NCBI GenBank assembly: GCA_050157065.1
Contig: CP189573.1
Length of the DNA: 64,000 nucleotides
Source: Avipropionibacterium sp050157065
Lineage (GTDB): Bacteria > Actinomycetota > Actinomycetes > Propionibacteriales > Propionibacteriaceae
Reading direction: 5' to 3' (one strand)
The number at the start of each line of letters is the position of its first letter. Within the stretch, counting starts at the first letter, position 1. The notes beneath the pieces were generated by a model. That model searched no databases. It was not told the origin of the DNA and saw only the letters and a list, made by a program, of their open reading frames with translations. Position numbers and translations under genes: made by a program. This document shows positions 8,588 to 16,809 of the stretch, piece after piece.

Positions 8588-10267
8588 TCAGCGCCCCGCC
8601 TCGCGGAGCAGTTCCCGGGCGTGGTCGAGGGCGGCGTCGCTCGCGTCCAGACCGGCCATCATCCGTGCCAGTTCGGCGGGCCGTTCGGCCTCACCGACCG
8701 GGTGGATGCCGCTGGTGGTGATCGACCCGTCGTCGGTCTTGGTCACCACGAGGTGGCGGTCACCGAAGGCGGCCACCTGGGCGAGGTGGGTCACCACGAT
8801 CACCTGGCAACGTTCGGCCAGTCGGGCCAGCCGGCGGCCGATCTCGACCGCCACCGCCCCGCCGACACCGGCGTCGATCTCGTCGAAGACGTAGGTCTGA
8901 TCATGGTCGGTGGCGGCCAGCACCACCTCCAACGCCAGCCGGACCCGGGACAGTTCACCGCCGGAGGCGACCTTGCCGATCGGTCGGGGCTCGGCACCGG
9001 TGTTGGCGGCGAACATCAACTCGACCCGGTCACCCCCGTACGGCCCCAGCTCCTCGGCCGGAGTGACCTCGAAGGCCAGCCGGGCGCGCGGCATGGCGAG
9101 CGCGGTCAGCTCCTGCGACACCTCGGCAGCCACCCGGTCGGCGGCTTCGCGCCGTGCCGTCGTGATCACCGCGGCCAGCTCGGCGAGCTCTGCGTCGAGC
9201 GCGTCGACTTCCTTGCTGAGCAGGGATATCCGTTCGTCACTGCCCAGCAGGCTGTCGAGTCGTACGGCCTGGTCGCGGGCCCAGGCGAGCACCTCGTCGA
9301 CGGTGTCGCCGTACTTGCGGGTCAACCCGGTCAGCTCCGCCCGGCGCCCGGTGATCGTCTCCAGCCGCGCCGGATCGGCCTCCAACTGGTCGAGGTACTG
9401 CGACGTCTCGGCGGCCGCGTCGGCCAGGTCGATCCGGATCCGGCGGACGGCGTCGAGCAGGTTGCCGGCCGCCGGGTCGCGGTCGGCCAGATCGGCGATC
9501 GCCTTCTCCGCCACCGAGACCGCCGACAGTGCCCCCGAGGTCGGGTCGTCATCGTCCCCGGCCAGGGCGAGCACCCCGCGCTGCGCGTCGGCGCGCAGGT
9601 CGTCGACGTCCTGCAGCCGACGGGCCTCCGCGGCCAGGGTGGCGTCCTCCCCGGGCTGCGGGTCCACCTGTTCGATCTCGTTCAGCCCGAACTGCAAGAG
9701 GTCCACCTCGCGGGCCCGTTCCCGGGCTGCCTCGGTGAGCTCGGTCAACTCGGCCACGACCGTACGGCGTCGCTGCCACGCGGTGCGGTAGCGCACCATC
9801 GGCTTGGCCACCGCCTCCCCCGCCGCCCGGTCGAGCAGCGCGCGTTGCCGTTCCGGCTGGGACAGCCGGACCTGTTCGGACTGGCCATGGATGGTGAGCA
9901 ACGGCTCCAACAGGGCAGCGCAGGTCGCCATCGGGACCTGCGCCCCGGACAGCCAACTGCGGGAACGTCCCTGCGCGGTGACCTGGCGGGCCACCAGCAG
10001 TTCACCGTCCTCCAGCTCGCCGCCGGCCTCGTCGACCGCGGCGTGGTGCTCCTCGGGCACCCGAACCCGTCCCTCGACGCGGGCGCGGGTCGCCCCCGTG
10101 CGGACCGCACCGGCGTCGGACCGCTGGCCCAGCAGCATGCCGAGCCCGGTGATGATCATGGTCTTGCCGGCACCGGTCTCCCCGGTGACGACAGTCAGGC
10201 CGGGGTCGAGCTCCACGGTGGCCCGGTCGATCACCCCCAGCCCGGAGATGCTGAGTTCGCTGATCAT
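8588..10267 (-). CDS. recN: DNA repair protein RecN
   Basis: RecN is an SMC-like ATPase recruited early to double-strand breaks. The 559-residue product has Walker A GETGAGKT at residues 29-36, a central stretch rich in Ala/Arg/Leu/Glu heptads (coiled-coil arms, about 150-370), the signature region VASGGELSRVRLALEVVL and Walker B YVFDEIDAGVGG near residue 460. The ATG at 10267 overlaps the nadK stop by four bases (ATGA). The nadK-recN pair directly downstream of tlyA-side genes matches mycobacteria. Between recN and pyrG mycobacteria have two more genes (Rv1697 and Rv1698) that are missing here; only 87 bases lie between recN and the pyrG start. Confidence 0.95.
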   Translation of the reverse strand: MISELSISGLGVIDRATVELDPGLTVVTGETGAGKTMIITGLGMLLGQRSDAGAVRTGATRARVEGRVRVPEEHHAAVDEAGGELEDGELLVARQVTAQGRSRSWLSGAQVPMATCAALLEPLLTIHGQSEQVRLSQPERQRALLDRAAGEAVAKPMVRYRTAWQRRRTVVAELTELTEAARERAREVDLLQFGLNEIEQVDPQPGEDATLAAEARRLQDVDDLRADAQRGVLALAGDDDDPTSGALSAVSVAEKAIADLADRDPAAGNLLDAVRRIRIDLADAAAETSQYLDQLEADPARLETITGRRAELTGLTRKYGDTVDEVLAWARDQAVRLDSLLGSDERISLLSKEVDALDAELAELAAVITTARREAADRVAAEVSQELTALAMPRARLAFEVTPAEELGPYGGDRVELMFAANTGAEPRPIGKVASGGELSRVRLALEVVLAATDHDQTYVFDEIDAGVGGAVAVEIGRRLARLAERCQVIVVTHLAQVAAFGDRHLVVTKTDDGSITTSGIHPVGEAERPAELARMMAGLDASDAALDHARELLREAGR

Positions 10268-11283
10268 GGACGACCGGGACTGGTCTCGACGCCGGGACGG
10301 GTCTCACTGCCAGGACGGGTCTCACTGCCGGGACGGCGTCGGGCCGCCTCCCCCGCACCGCGCCACCCCTCGACCCGGAGGCCGAACTTGCGGACCAGTC
10401 GATCGGTGAAGCTGTGATCGGTCAGCCGCGCCAGCCGTAGCCGGTGGCCACCGCGGTTGACTCGGATGACGGCCCCGGGCGGCAGGTTGGTCGACCGCCG
10501 GCCGTCGCACCACACCACGCCCTGGTTGTGGTCGTTGTTGACCAGTTCGACGTCGACGGCCTGCTCGGGGGCCAGCACCATCGGCCGGGCGAACAAGGCG
10601 TGCGCGCTGAGCGGCAGCAGCAGCATCGCGTCGAGGGTCGGTGACATCACCGGCCCACCGGCGGAGAAGGCGTACGCGGTGGAGCCGGTCGGGGTGGCGA
10701 CCAGGACGCCGTCGCAGCCCCAGCGCGACAAGGGTTCGGAATCGACGCCGACCAGCACCTCGAGCATGCGTTCCCGGGCGGCCTTCTCGATCGACACCTC
10801 GTTCACCGCAAACGACTCCCAGACGGTCGCGCCACCGACGGTGACCGTGACCTCGACGGTGAGACGCTCCTCGACCCGGTAGTTGCGGTCGACGACGTGG
10901 GCGGAGATGTCGGCGAGCTGGGACGACTCGGCCTCGGCAAGAAACCCGACGTGACCAAGGTTGACGCCCAACAACGGAATCTCGGAGGCCAGGGCACGTT
11001 CGGCACCACGCAGGATCGTCCCGTCACCACCCAGCACCACCACGAGTTCACAGGCCGCCGGGGTGTTGGCCGGTTCCAGTTCGTCCCCGTTGAGGTCGGC
11101 GACGGCGAGGCCTGCCACGTTCATGAACTCCCGGTCCTCGGCCGGGATCAGCGACACCAGCCCGGCGTCGGTGAAGTCGCGGATCAACCGTTCCGCGGCC
11201 GACACCGCCTCGGGTCGGCGGATGTGGGTGAAGACGGCGACCCGACGCGGGTCGGCGGGCTGGCCCGCGCTGGTGGCACTCAC
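10264..11283 (-). CDS. nadK: NAD kinase
   Basis: NadK phosphorylates NAD to NADP with ATP or polyphosphate. The 339-residue product carries VVLGGDGTILRGAE (the GGDG motif), GHVGFLAE and ATPTGSTAYAFSAGGP, the diacylglycerol-kinase-like fold signature. I chose the GTG at 11283, because upstream residues in the longer frame are Arg/Pro-rich and atypical. The conserved protein ends near DRLVRKFGLRVEGWRGAG. It is followed by a 30-residue tail with GSETRP repeats made of three 18-bp units (10279-10332). The tail is not part of the known fold. It is coupled to recN by a four-base overlap. Confidence 0.93.
   Translation of the reverse strand: MSATSAGQPADPRRVAVFTHIRRPEAVSAAERLIRDFTDAGLVSLIPAEDREFMNVAGLAVADLNGDELEPANTPAACELVVVLGGDGTILRGAERALASEIPLLGVNLGHVGFLAEAESSQLADISAHVVDRNYRVEERLTVEVTVTVGGATVWESFAVNEVSIEKAARERMLEVLVGVDSEPLSRWGCDGVLVATPTGSTAYAFSAGGPVMSPTLDAMLLLPLSAHALFARPMVLAPEQAVDVELVNNDHNQGVVWCDGRRSTNLPPGAVIRVNRGGHRLRLARLTDHSFTDRLVRKFGLRVEGWRGAGEAARRRPGSETRPGSETRPGVETSPGRP
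10279..10332 (-). repeat. 18-bp tandem repeat, three copies, encoding the NadK C-terminal tail
   Basis: Units at 10279-10296, 10297-10314 and 10315-10332 share ACGGGTCTCACTGCCGGG with one to three differences. They encode RPGSET/RPGVET hexapeptides at the very end of nadK, just upstream of recN. Confidence 0.85.
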
Positions 11284-11482
11284 GGGATCAGGATAGAGGT
11301 CCGAGGCGTCGGTGCGCCCGGGATCGGGCGCGGCTGTGGACGGCCGAGACCGCCTCGGATCCCGGCCCGGCCGGCAAGCCTGTGGTGTACGGGTGTGGCT
11401 CCCGTTCGCCACGGGACACGTTCAGGACCCGGAGCGGCGCTCCAGGTGTCGGCAGGTGTCGCGAGGGGCCGCCCGGCCCCCA

Positions 11483-11507
11483 CGTGACCGGAAGGAGGCC
11501 GGTCACG
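11483..11507. terminator. Stem-loop between nadK start and the truncated surface-protein gene
   Basis: CGTGACCGG (11483-11491) pairs with CCGGTCACG (11499-11507) across the 7-base loop AAGGAGG. It is 24 bases beyond the stop of the minus-strand surface-protein gene and lacks a T-run, as many high-GC actinobacterial terminators do. The rest of 11284-11531 shows nothing else that I recognise. Confidence 0.6.
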
Positions 11508-11531
11508 CGGGAGCCTGCGGGAAGGTTCAGC

Positions 11532-12416
11532 TCAGCGGCGCCTCCTGCGAATCAGGAACGCGGAGCCCACTGCGACCAGCAGCACGGCCATGACCGCCAT
11601 CATCGCGCCACCGTCCGGCGCACCGGTGCCGGCGAGGTTCCCGCCCGGACCCGAGGAGCGGCCACTCCGCTCCTCGGTGGCCGGACCGGCGCCGGAGACG
11701 GCAGGCCCGTTCTCGACATGGCCGGCCGGACGGGTGCCGTTCCCGGTCCCCTCCTCGGCGTCCGACCCCTCGCGACCCGGCTCCCCCGGCTCCCCCGGCT
11801 CCCCCGGCTCCCCCGGCTCCCCCGGTTCACCCGGCTCCCCCGGCTCCCCCGGTTCACCCGGCTCCCCCGGTTCACCCGGTTCACCCCGTTCACCCGGCTC
11901 ACCGACAGTGGCCTCACACACGTTCGTGTTCTGTGAGCCGATGGCGGCGATCTGGAGGCACCCGGCGTTCGCCGGGATCTGTACCGGTACCCCGATCTCG
12001 AGACCGGAGCCAATGCCTCCGACAGGTGTCGTTCCACCCGGCACGGTTCCCGGTTCGGCCGATGCCGATGTGGTCGACGAGTTGGTGTTCTCCGAGCCGA
12101 TCACGGTCGCCTGCACACCGCCCAGGTCCACCGGCGCCGTCACAGGCACCCCGATCTGGTTGCCAGCGACGACACCCCGCTCACCGGAGGTGTCGGCGGC
12201 CGGGCCTCCATCACCCTGCGCGGTCGACGCTGCGGACGAGACGTTCTCGTTCCCTGCACCGATCAGGGTCGCCTGCACACCGCTCAGGTTCACCGGAACC
12301 TGCACCGGCACACCGATCTGGTTGCCACCGGCGACGCTCTGCTCGCCGGACGTGGCGCCACCGGGAGCGGAGCCGGAGTTGCTGCCCTCGGCAACGCTCC
12401 CCGACTCCGCCACATT
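11532..12416 (-). pseudogene. Chaplin-like, collagen-repeat, LAxTG-anchored surface protein, 5' end lost at the IS element
   Basis: The frame holds three chaplin-like units: NQIGVPVQVPVNLSGVQA then IGAGNEN, NQIGVPVTAPVDLGGVQA then IGSENTN, and LEIGVPVQIPANAGCLQI then IGSQNTN. A collagen-like stretch of about a dozen GEP triplets follows (encoded near 11770-11900), then a Gly/Ser-rich stem, NLAGTGAPDGG, a hydrophobic segment (MMAVMAVLLVAVGSAFLI) and RRRRR. LAGTG matches the LAxTG motif of class E sortases. A GTG at 12413 opens the listed frame, but the two codons before it (Thr-Asn) finish another IGxxNTN unit. So the frame is cut inside a chaplin repeat at the IS boundary. No signal peptide remains, and bases 13856-14005 across the IS do not continue it. 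It is probably non-functional unless an IS-borne promoter expresses it. Confidence 0.8.
11775..11900 (-). repeat. Collagen-like GEP triplet repeat (9-bp unit)
   Basis: CCCGGCTCC and CCCGGTTCA units alternate for about 120 bases, giving Gly-Glu-Pro triplets on the minus strand. The near-perfect 9-bp periodicity makes slippage and length variation likely. Confidence 0.9.
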
Positions 12417-12419
12417 GGT

Positions 12420-12443
12420 GGCTCATCCCAATCGAGGGTGTAG
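12420..12443. repeat. Left inverted repeat of the ISL3 element
   Basis: GGCTCATCCCAATCGAGGGT followed by GTAG; it matches the other end at 20 of 24 positions. The transposase stop codon lies inside this repeat. Confidence 0.85.
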
Positions 12444-13745
12444 TTGGGGTCTGAACCCACCGGTCTCGAGCAGGCTCCTGGCTATGTAGTTCGTGAGGTT
12501 GCGGAACCCGAGCGCGCTGCCGCGGAGGTGCTCGAGTCGTCCGTTGACCGCCTCGGTCGGCCCGTTGCTCGTGCCGGGCCGGTCGAAGTAGGCGAGCACG
12601 TCGGCCGCGCGTTTCTTCAGCGTCCGTCCCAGAGTGATGAGCTCGGTGAGGACCTTCGGGACGCCGGCGCTGAGGTCGGTGATCACCTTGTCCATCAGCT
12701 CACGACCACGAGGTCGGTGTTCGTGGCGGTAGGCGGTGATCATCCGCTGGTAGATGCCCCAGGTCACCTCGACCTCGACGTGCATGTCATCGACGAAGAG
12801 TGCGCGCAGCCGGTCGATCTGCTTGTCGGTGAGCAGGTCCGCGCCGGTGTGCAGCGTCCGTCGTGACTTGTAGAGCGGGTCGTTCTTGAACCCACGGTGG
12901 CCATGGATCGCGAGCTGGACCCGGCGTCGGCATCGGTCCAGCGCATCCCCAGCGAGCCGGGCGACGTGGAAGGGATCCATCACCGCGACCGCGTCGGGGA
13001 CCTCTTCGGCGGCGGCGGTCTTGAAGCCGGTGAACCCGTCCATCGCGACGACCTCGACCGCGTTGCGGAAGGCGTCGTCCCGGTCAGCGAGCCAGGTCTT
13101 GAACGCGGCCTTGGATCGGCCCTGGACCATGTCGAGAAGCTTGGCTGGCCCGGTTCCGTCACGCACCGGGGTGAGGTCGATGATCACGGTGACGTACTTG
13201 TCGCCACGCTTGGTGTGGCGCCACACGTGCCCATCAACACCGATAACCTTCACACCGTCGAGCCGCGTCGGGTCGTTGATCAGCAGCCGCTTGCCTTCGG
13301 CCAGAACCGCGTTGTTCGCGGTGTCCCACGCGACCCCAAGCCCGTCAGCGACGCGGGCGACGGTGAGGTGGGCGACCACGATCCCTTCCAGCGCCCACCG
13401 CAGCCCGACCCGCGACAGCTTCGCGCGTGGTTCGGCCGCGGCACTGGTGTCCTGGCGCCACACGTGCCCACAGCCGGCACACCGGTAGCGACGTACGGCG
13501 ACTTCCAGCACGGTCGGCCGCCAGCCCAGCGGCTCGTGGGCCAGACGCCGGATCACGGTGTCACGAGCAACGCCTTCACTGCCGCAGCGTCGGCACCATT
13601 GATCTGGCTCAACCACGCGGCACGCGAGGACAGCACGATCCAGTTCAAGTCGTTGCCCGACCACGCTCAGGCCGAGGCCATCGAGTCGAGCCAAGGTGGT
13701 CAGGTCAGGACGGCCGAAGCCGGCCGGCGGGGTAGCGTCGGACAC
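12423..13745 (-). CDS. ISL3-family transposase
   Basis: The 440-residue product has an N-terminal zinc-finger region (CRRCGSEG about residue 52 and YRCAGCGHVW about residue 92) followed by a DDE catalytic domain. The triad is best seen in VIGVDGHVWRH (first Asp), VAVMDPFHVARLAGD (second Asp) and GPTEAVNGRLEHLRG (Glu). GTG at 13745 is the first good start inside the element. The gene fills the IS almost completely and shows no internal stop, so it may be active. Confidence 0.95.
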   Translation of the reverse strand: MSDATPPAGFGRPDLTTLARLDGLGLSVVGQRLELDRAVLACRVVEPDQWCRRCGSEGVARDTVIRRLAHEPLGWRPTVLEVAVRRYRCAGCGHVWRQDTSAAAEPRAKLSRVGLRWALEGIVVAHLTVARVADGLGVAWDTANNAVLAEGKRLLINDPTRLDGVKVIGVDGHVWRHTKRGDKYVTVIIDLTPVRDGTGPAKLLDMVQGRSKAAFKTWLADRDDAFRNAVEVVAMDGFTGFKTAAAEEVPDAVAVMDPFHVARLAGDALDRCRRRVQLAIHGHRGFKNDPLYKSRRTLHTGADLLTDKQIDRLRALFVDDMHVEVEVTWGIYQRMITAYRHEHRPRGRELMDKVITDLSAGVPKVLTELITLGRTLKKRAADVLAYFDRPGTSNGPTEAVNGRLEHLRGSALGFRNLTNYIARSLLETGGFRPQLHPRLG

Positions 13746-13831
13746 GTCGAGGTCTTTCGGATGGACGGCGTAGGAACCTCCATCGTCGGAAGACCTCGAC
13801 CTCTATCCACGGACCGACGCGCCAGACCGAC

Positions 13832-13855
13832 CTACACCCTCATCTGGGAAGAGCC
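13832..13855. repeat. Right inverted repeat of the ISL3 element
   Basis: The complement reads GGCTCTTCCCAGATGAGGGT then GTAG, the counterpart of the left end. It is 86 bases upstream of the transposase start. Confidence 0.85.
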
Positions 13856-14005
13856 CCCATGGTGTCGATGTGACTGACATTACGAGGACTCGGGGCCGTC
13901 GGCAATCTTTTGCCCAGTTAATTCCGCGTGACATGTGATGGCACCATGACCGTTTCCTGGCCGTCGCACAGGTCGCCATCTACGGACCACCGCTCCGACG
14001 GGAAC

Positions 14006-15802
14006 TCAGCCCCCCAGCGGGTCGAGCGTGACCCCCTTCATGCTGAACATGCTGTCCGACAGCGAGTTGAAGGTGAGGTTGTGCACCCGCGGCTTCACCA
14101 TGAAGGTGTAGCCCGCCCACAGGATCGGGATGAACAGGTACGTCTCCTGGAACTGCGTGGCGGCCTTGACCGCCAGCTGCAGGGCCTGTTCCGGGTCGGC
14201 CTGCGCGGCCACGGCCTCCTTCGCCAAGGTGTCGAACTCCCGGTACTCGGGGAGCCAGTTGTCACGCAGCAGCTTGTCCACGACCTCGGCCATCTCGGCC
14301 GGCGGGTACTTGTCCTTGTCGTCGCCGGACTTGTACGCGAAGTACTGCTTCGCCGTCTCGTTGGGAACGTAGTTGTAGTTGTTGAAGTTCTTGCCGACCA
14401 GGGCCAGCATCATCGGCGGCGCGATGCCGCGATAGTTGAACGCGAGGCCGGTGAAGTCGTCGGGCATGTTGCCCTGGATGTACTCGCTGAAGACTCCCAC
14501 CTCACGGACGGCGACACCGGCGTTGATGTTGAGGTGTTCCTTCCACATCTCGACCGCCGCCTCGAGCGCCGGCATCGTCGCGTACGTGACGATCTGGAGC
14601 TCCGGGACGCCCTCACCGTTGGCGTGCCCGGCCTCGGCCAGCAGCTTCGCCGCACCCTCCGGGTCGAACGGGATCTTGGGCAGCTGGTCGAAACCCTCGA
14701 TGCCGGTCGGCGCCCACGAGTCGGCAGGCGCGTCGGGCGGAGCCACGCTGGCCAGGGCCTCCCGATCCAGCGACATGGCCAGTGCCTGCCGAAGCTTCTG
14801 GTTCTCCTGCAGGATCGGGTTCTTGCACGGCAGGACGCACAGGCCCTTGAACTGGATCATCGTGGCCGCCTGCAACTGGTCCTCCAGATCAGGCCGCCCC
14901 GAGATCAACGCGCTCGGATCGCCGTCCACCCGGAACAGGTCGATCTCGTCGGCGTTGTAGGAGACCATCATGCCGGTCGGACCGCTGGAGTTGAACTGGA
15001 CCTCACGCGTGGTGATCGTGTAGTTCTCGGCGTCCCAGTAGTGCTCGTTCAGCTCGAACGTCGCGTTGCTGTTCTGGGAGTACTTGGTCATCTGGTACGG
15101 GCCGTTGCCGACGAGGTTGTCCGGCATCCAGAAGTCCTTGACGTTGGCCTCGACGGACTCCTGGTGCAGCGGATAGAGGCTCACCAGTCCGTTCATGAAG
15201 CTGTAGTCCGGGGCGGTCAGCGTGATCTCCAGGGTCTGCGGATCCGGCGCCTTGACGCCCACGGTCGAGAAGTCCGTGGTCCTGCCGGCGAAGTAGTCCG
15301 GCAACCCCTCGATCGTGGTGACGTCGGGACTACCGTTCTTGCTCGGGTTGTTTTCGTTCTCCTGATCCGCCAGTTCCGGTGAGTAGTAGTACGAGAAGCT
15401 CCAGACGAAGTCATCGGCGGTGAGCGGATCACCGTTCGACCACTTGGCGTCCGCGCGGATCTTGAACGTGTAGTTCAGCGCATCCTCGGAGATCTCCCAG
15501 GACTCGGCCATCCCCGGCACGTAGTTGGACAGGTTGCCCTCCTCGCGGTTGACCAGACCCTCCCAGATCATCGCCATCAGCAGGCTCGACTGCGGTGATC
15601 CACCGCCACCAAAGGCGGGATTGAGGTGGTTCACCGGCCGGTTGGCCTGCCGCAAGGTGGTCGCGCCCTCGCCTCCACCACCGCCACCGGACGGGCCCTG
15701 CCCGGGTTCGGACCCGAAGCCGCAACTGGTGGCACCGACCGCCACAGCGGTCAGCGGGACCGCCGCCAACACGGTCCGGCGCGGCACGTTGAAGGTCGTC
15801 AT
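14006..15802 (-). CDS. Oligopeptide/dipeptide-type ABC transporter substrate-binding lipoprotein (SBP family 5)
   Basis: A 598-residue secreted lipoprotein. The N-terminus has a twin-arginine-like PRRTVLAAVPLTAVAVG and a lipobox ending GATSC (Cys at about 25), then a Gly-rich linker and the family 5 solute-binding fold. Family features include GMAESWEISEDALNYTFKIR, KWSNGDPLTADDFVWSF and KLRQALAMSLDREALA. AGGAG eight bases before the ATG at 15802 favours that start over the ATG two codons upstream. No permease or ATPase gene is adjacent, so its partners must be elsewhere. It is downstream of two palindromes in the region shared with the PIG-L gene. The ligand cannot be read from sequence. Confidence 0.9.
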   Translation of the reverse strand: MTTFNVPRRTVLAAVPLTAVAVGATSCGFGSEPGQGPSGGGGGGEGATTLRQANRPVNHLNPAFGGGGSPQSSLLMAMIWEGLVNREEGNLSNYVPGMAESWEISEDALNYTFKIRADAKWSNGDPLTADDFVWSFSYYYSPELADQENENNPSKNGSPDVTTIEGLPDYFAGRTTDFSTVGVKAPDPQTLEITLTAPDYSFMNGLVSLYPLHQESVEANVKDFWMPDNLVGNGPYQMTKYSQNSNATFELNEHYWDAENYTITTREVQFNSSGPTGMMVSYNADEIDLFRVDGDPSALISGRPDLEDQLQAATMIQFKGLCVLPCKNPILQENQKLRQALAMSLDREALASVAPPDAPADSWAPTGIEGFDQLPKIPFDPEGAAKLLAEAGHANGEGVPELQIVTYATMPALEAAVEMWKEHLNINAGVAVREVGVFSEYIQGNMPDDFTGLAFNYRGIAPPMMLALVGKNFNNYNYVPNETAKQYFAYKSGDDKDKYPPAEMAEVVDKLLRDNWLPEYREFDTLAKEAVAAQADPEQALQLAVKAATQFQETYLFIPILWAGYTFMVKPRVHNLTFNSLSDSMFSMKGVTLDPLGG

Positions 15803-15873
15803 GCTCATCACTCCTGATCGGGCCCGTATGGGTTCCGGGGTCCCGGGCCGGCGCCACCCCGTCGAGGCACCAA

Positions 15874-15892
15874 CCTTGTGGACGTTACAAGG
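15874..15892. promoter_or_regulatory. Inverted repeat upstream of the SBP gene
   Basis: CCTTGT-(7)-ACAAGG, a perfect 6-bp inverted repeat 72 bases upstream of the SBP start in the divergent region with the PIG-L gene. A regulator site is plausible; no regulator is encoded next to it. Confidence 0.45.
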
Positions 15893-15912
15893 GGCAGCAA
15901 TCGGGGGCAACA

Positions 15913-15931
15913 GTTGCGATGCTTTCGCAAC
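15913..15931. promoter_or_regulatory. GTTGCGA/TCGCAAC palindrome in the SBP/PIG-L intergenic region
   Basis: GTTGCGA-TGCTT-TCGCAAC is a perfect 7-bp inverted repeat with an odd centre, which resembles operators of LacI/GntR-type regulators. It lies about 110 bases from the SBP start and 155 bases from the deacetylase start. Confidence 0.5.
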
Positions 15932-16085
15932 CTTTCGGTGTCCGCGCCGTGAGACAGCAGGTGCCGGGCGTTTCCGCAAAGCGACCGGTCGGGTGCGAGG
16001 GGATGGGGCGGCCACGCGGGAAGCATCCCCGGCACCACGATCGACCGGTCGCTCTGCCGAAACCCCGTGGCGCTAGCGTGAGGCC

Positions 16086-16781
16086 ATGGCTGACTCCGAG
16101 CTCACCCCGTTCCCCACCGACTGGCGCCGCGCCGTGGTCTTCGTCGCCCATCCCGACGATCCGGAGTACGGGATGGCAGCGGCCGTGGCCCGGTGGACCG
16201 AGGAAGGTCGGCAGGTGGACTACGTGCTGGCGACCAGCGGCGAGGTCGGCATCGAGGGCATGCCACCGGAGGTGGCCGGCCCGATCCGGGAGGATGAGCA
16301 GCGACGGTCTGCGGCCATCGTAGGCGTCACCGACGTGATCTTCCTGGGCATCGGTGACGGCCAGGTCCGAAACGACCAGGCGACCCGCAGTCTGATCAGC
16401 ACCGAGATCACCCAGCGCGAGGCCGACATGGTGATCACGCTGTATCGCGGTCCCGGCTGGGCCCCGGACCAACCGAACCATCCCGACCACATCAATTTCG
16501 GGGTGGCGGTCGCGGAGGCGGTGGCCGGGCTCCCCGCCGAGCAGCGGCCACGCTGGCTGTTCGAGTCGTCGCCGGAGCCTTCGCACCTGCAGGCGGTGAC
16601 CCGCGACCAGATGGCGCTCGCCGTTCACTCACTGGCCGCGCACGAGGAGTACCTGAAGGTGCTCGACCCCCAGACCCCCGTCATCGAGCAGGCCCGCGCG
16701 CAGGTGCAGCGGATGTGCCTGCCGGCCGACGATCCCGACGGTGAGCCGCGAGTGGGGTTCACCACGCTGCCGGCCGACTGA
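16086..16781 (+). CDS. PIG-L family (LmbE-like) N-acetylglucosaminyl deacetylase
   Basis: A 231-residue zinc hydrolase of the PIG-L/LmbE family, which removes acetyl groups from GlcNAc-type amines. Zinc ligands are visible in AHPDDPEYG (residues 21-29; His-x-Asp-Asp) and NHPDHINFG (about 137-145; the second His pair). In actinobacteria the family includes MshB and Mca of mycothiol metabolism, but this protein lacks their overall pattern as I recall it, so no specific name is given. A TAGCGT -10-like hexamer ends six bases before the ATG at 16086, which suggests a leaderless mRNA; GAGG right before the ATG is too close to be a normal ribosome site. It runs convergently with tlyA. Confidence 0.85.
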   Translation: MADSELTPFPTDWRRAVVFVAHPDDPEYGMAAAVARWTEEGRQVDYVLATSGEVGIEGMPPEVAGPIREDEQRRSAAIVGVTDVIFLGIGDGQVRNDQATRSLISTEITQREADMVITLYRGPGWAPDQPNHPDHINFGVAVAEAVAGLPAEQRPRWLFESSPEPSHLQAVTRDQMALAVHSLAAHEEYLKVLDPQTPVIEQARAQVQRMCLPADDPDGEPRVGFTTLPAD

Positions 16782-16809
16782 GGCGGCGGGGCCCGACGTC
16801 GAGCGGCGA

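Larger units (their letters stand above)
12420..13855 (-). mobile_element. ISL3-family insertion sequence, complete (about 1436 bp)
   Basis: The ends are imperfect inverted repeats: GGCTCATCCCAATCGAGGGT from 12420, and the complement of 13836-13855, GGCTCTTCCCAGATGAGGGT. Both continue with GTAG. One full-length ISL3-type transposase lies between. The bases beside the ends (ACATTGGT left, CCCATGGT right) share only four of eight positions in register at the right side, so I see no convincing 8-bp target duplication. The left end interrupts the chaplin-like gene. Confidence 0.9.

Noticed and set aside
11405..11530. Small protein genes upstream of nadK
   Set aside because: The frames are Gly/Pro/Arg shadows, with no ribosome site and a terminator hairpin inside.
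12412..13863. Target duplication TGGT at both IS ends
   Set aside because: Only four bases agree, and they could be chance; ISL3 elements normally give eight.
13856..14005. Remaining 5' part of the chaplin-like gene beyond the IS
   Set aside because: None of the minus-strand frames there shows a signal peptide or chaplin repeat.
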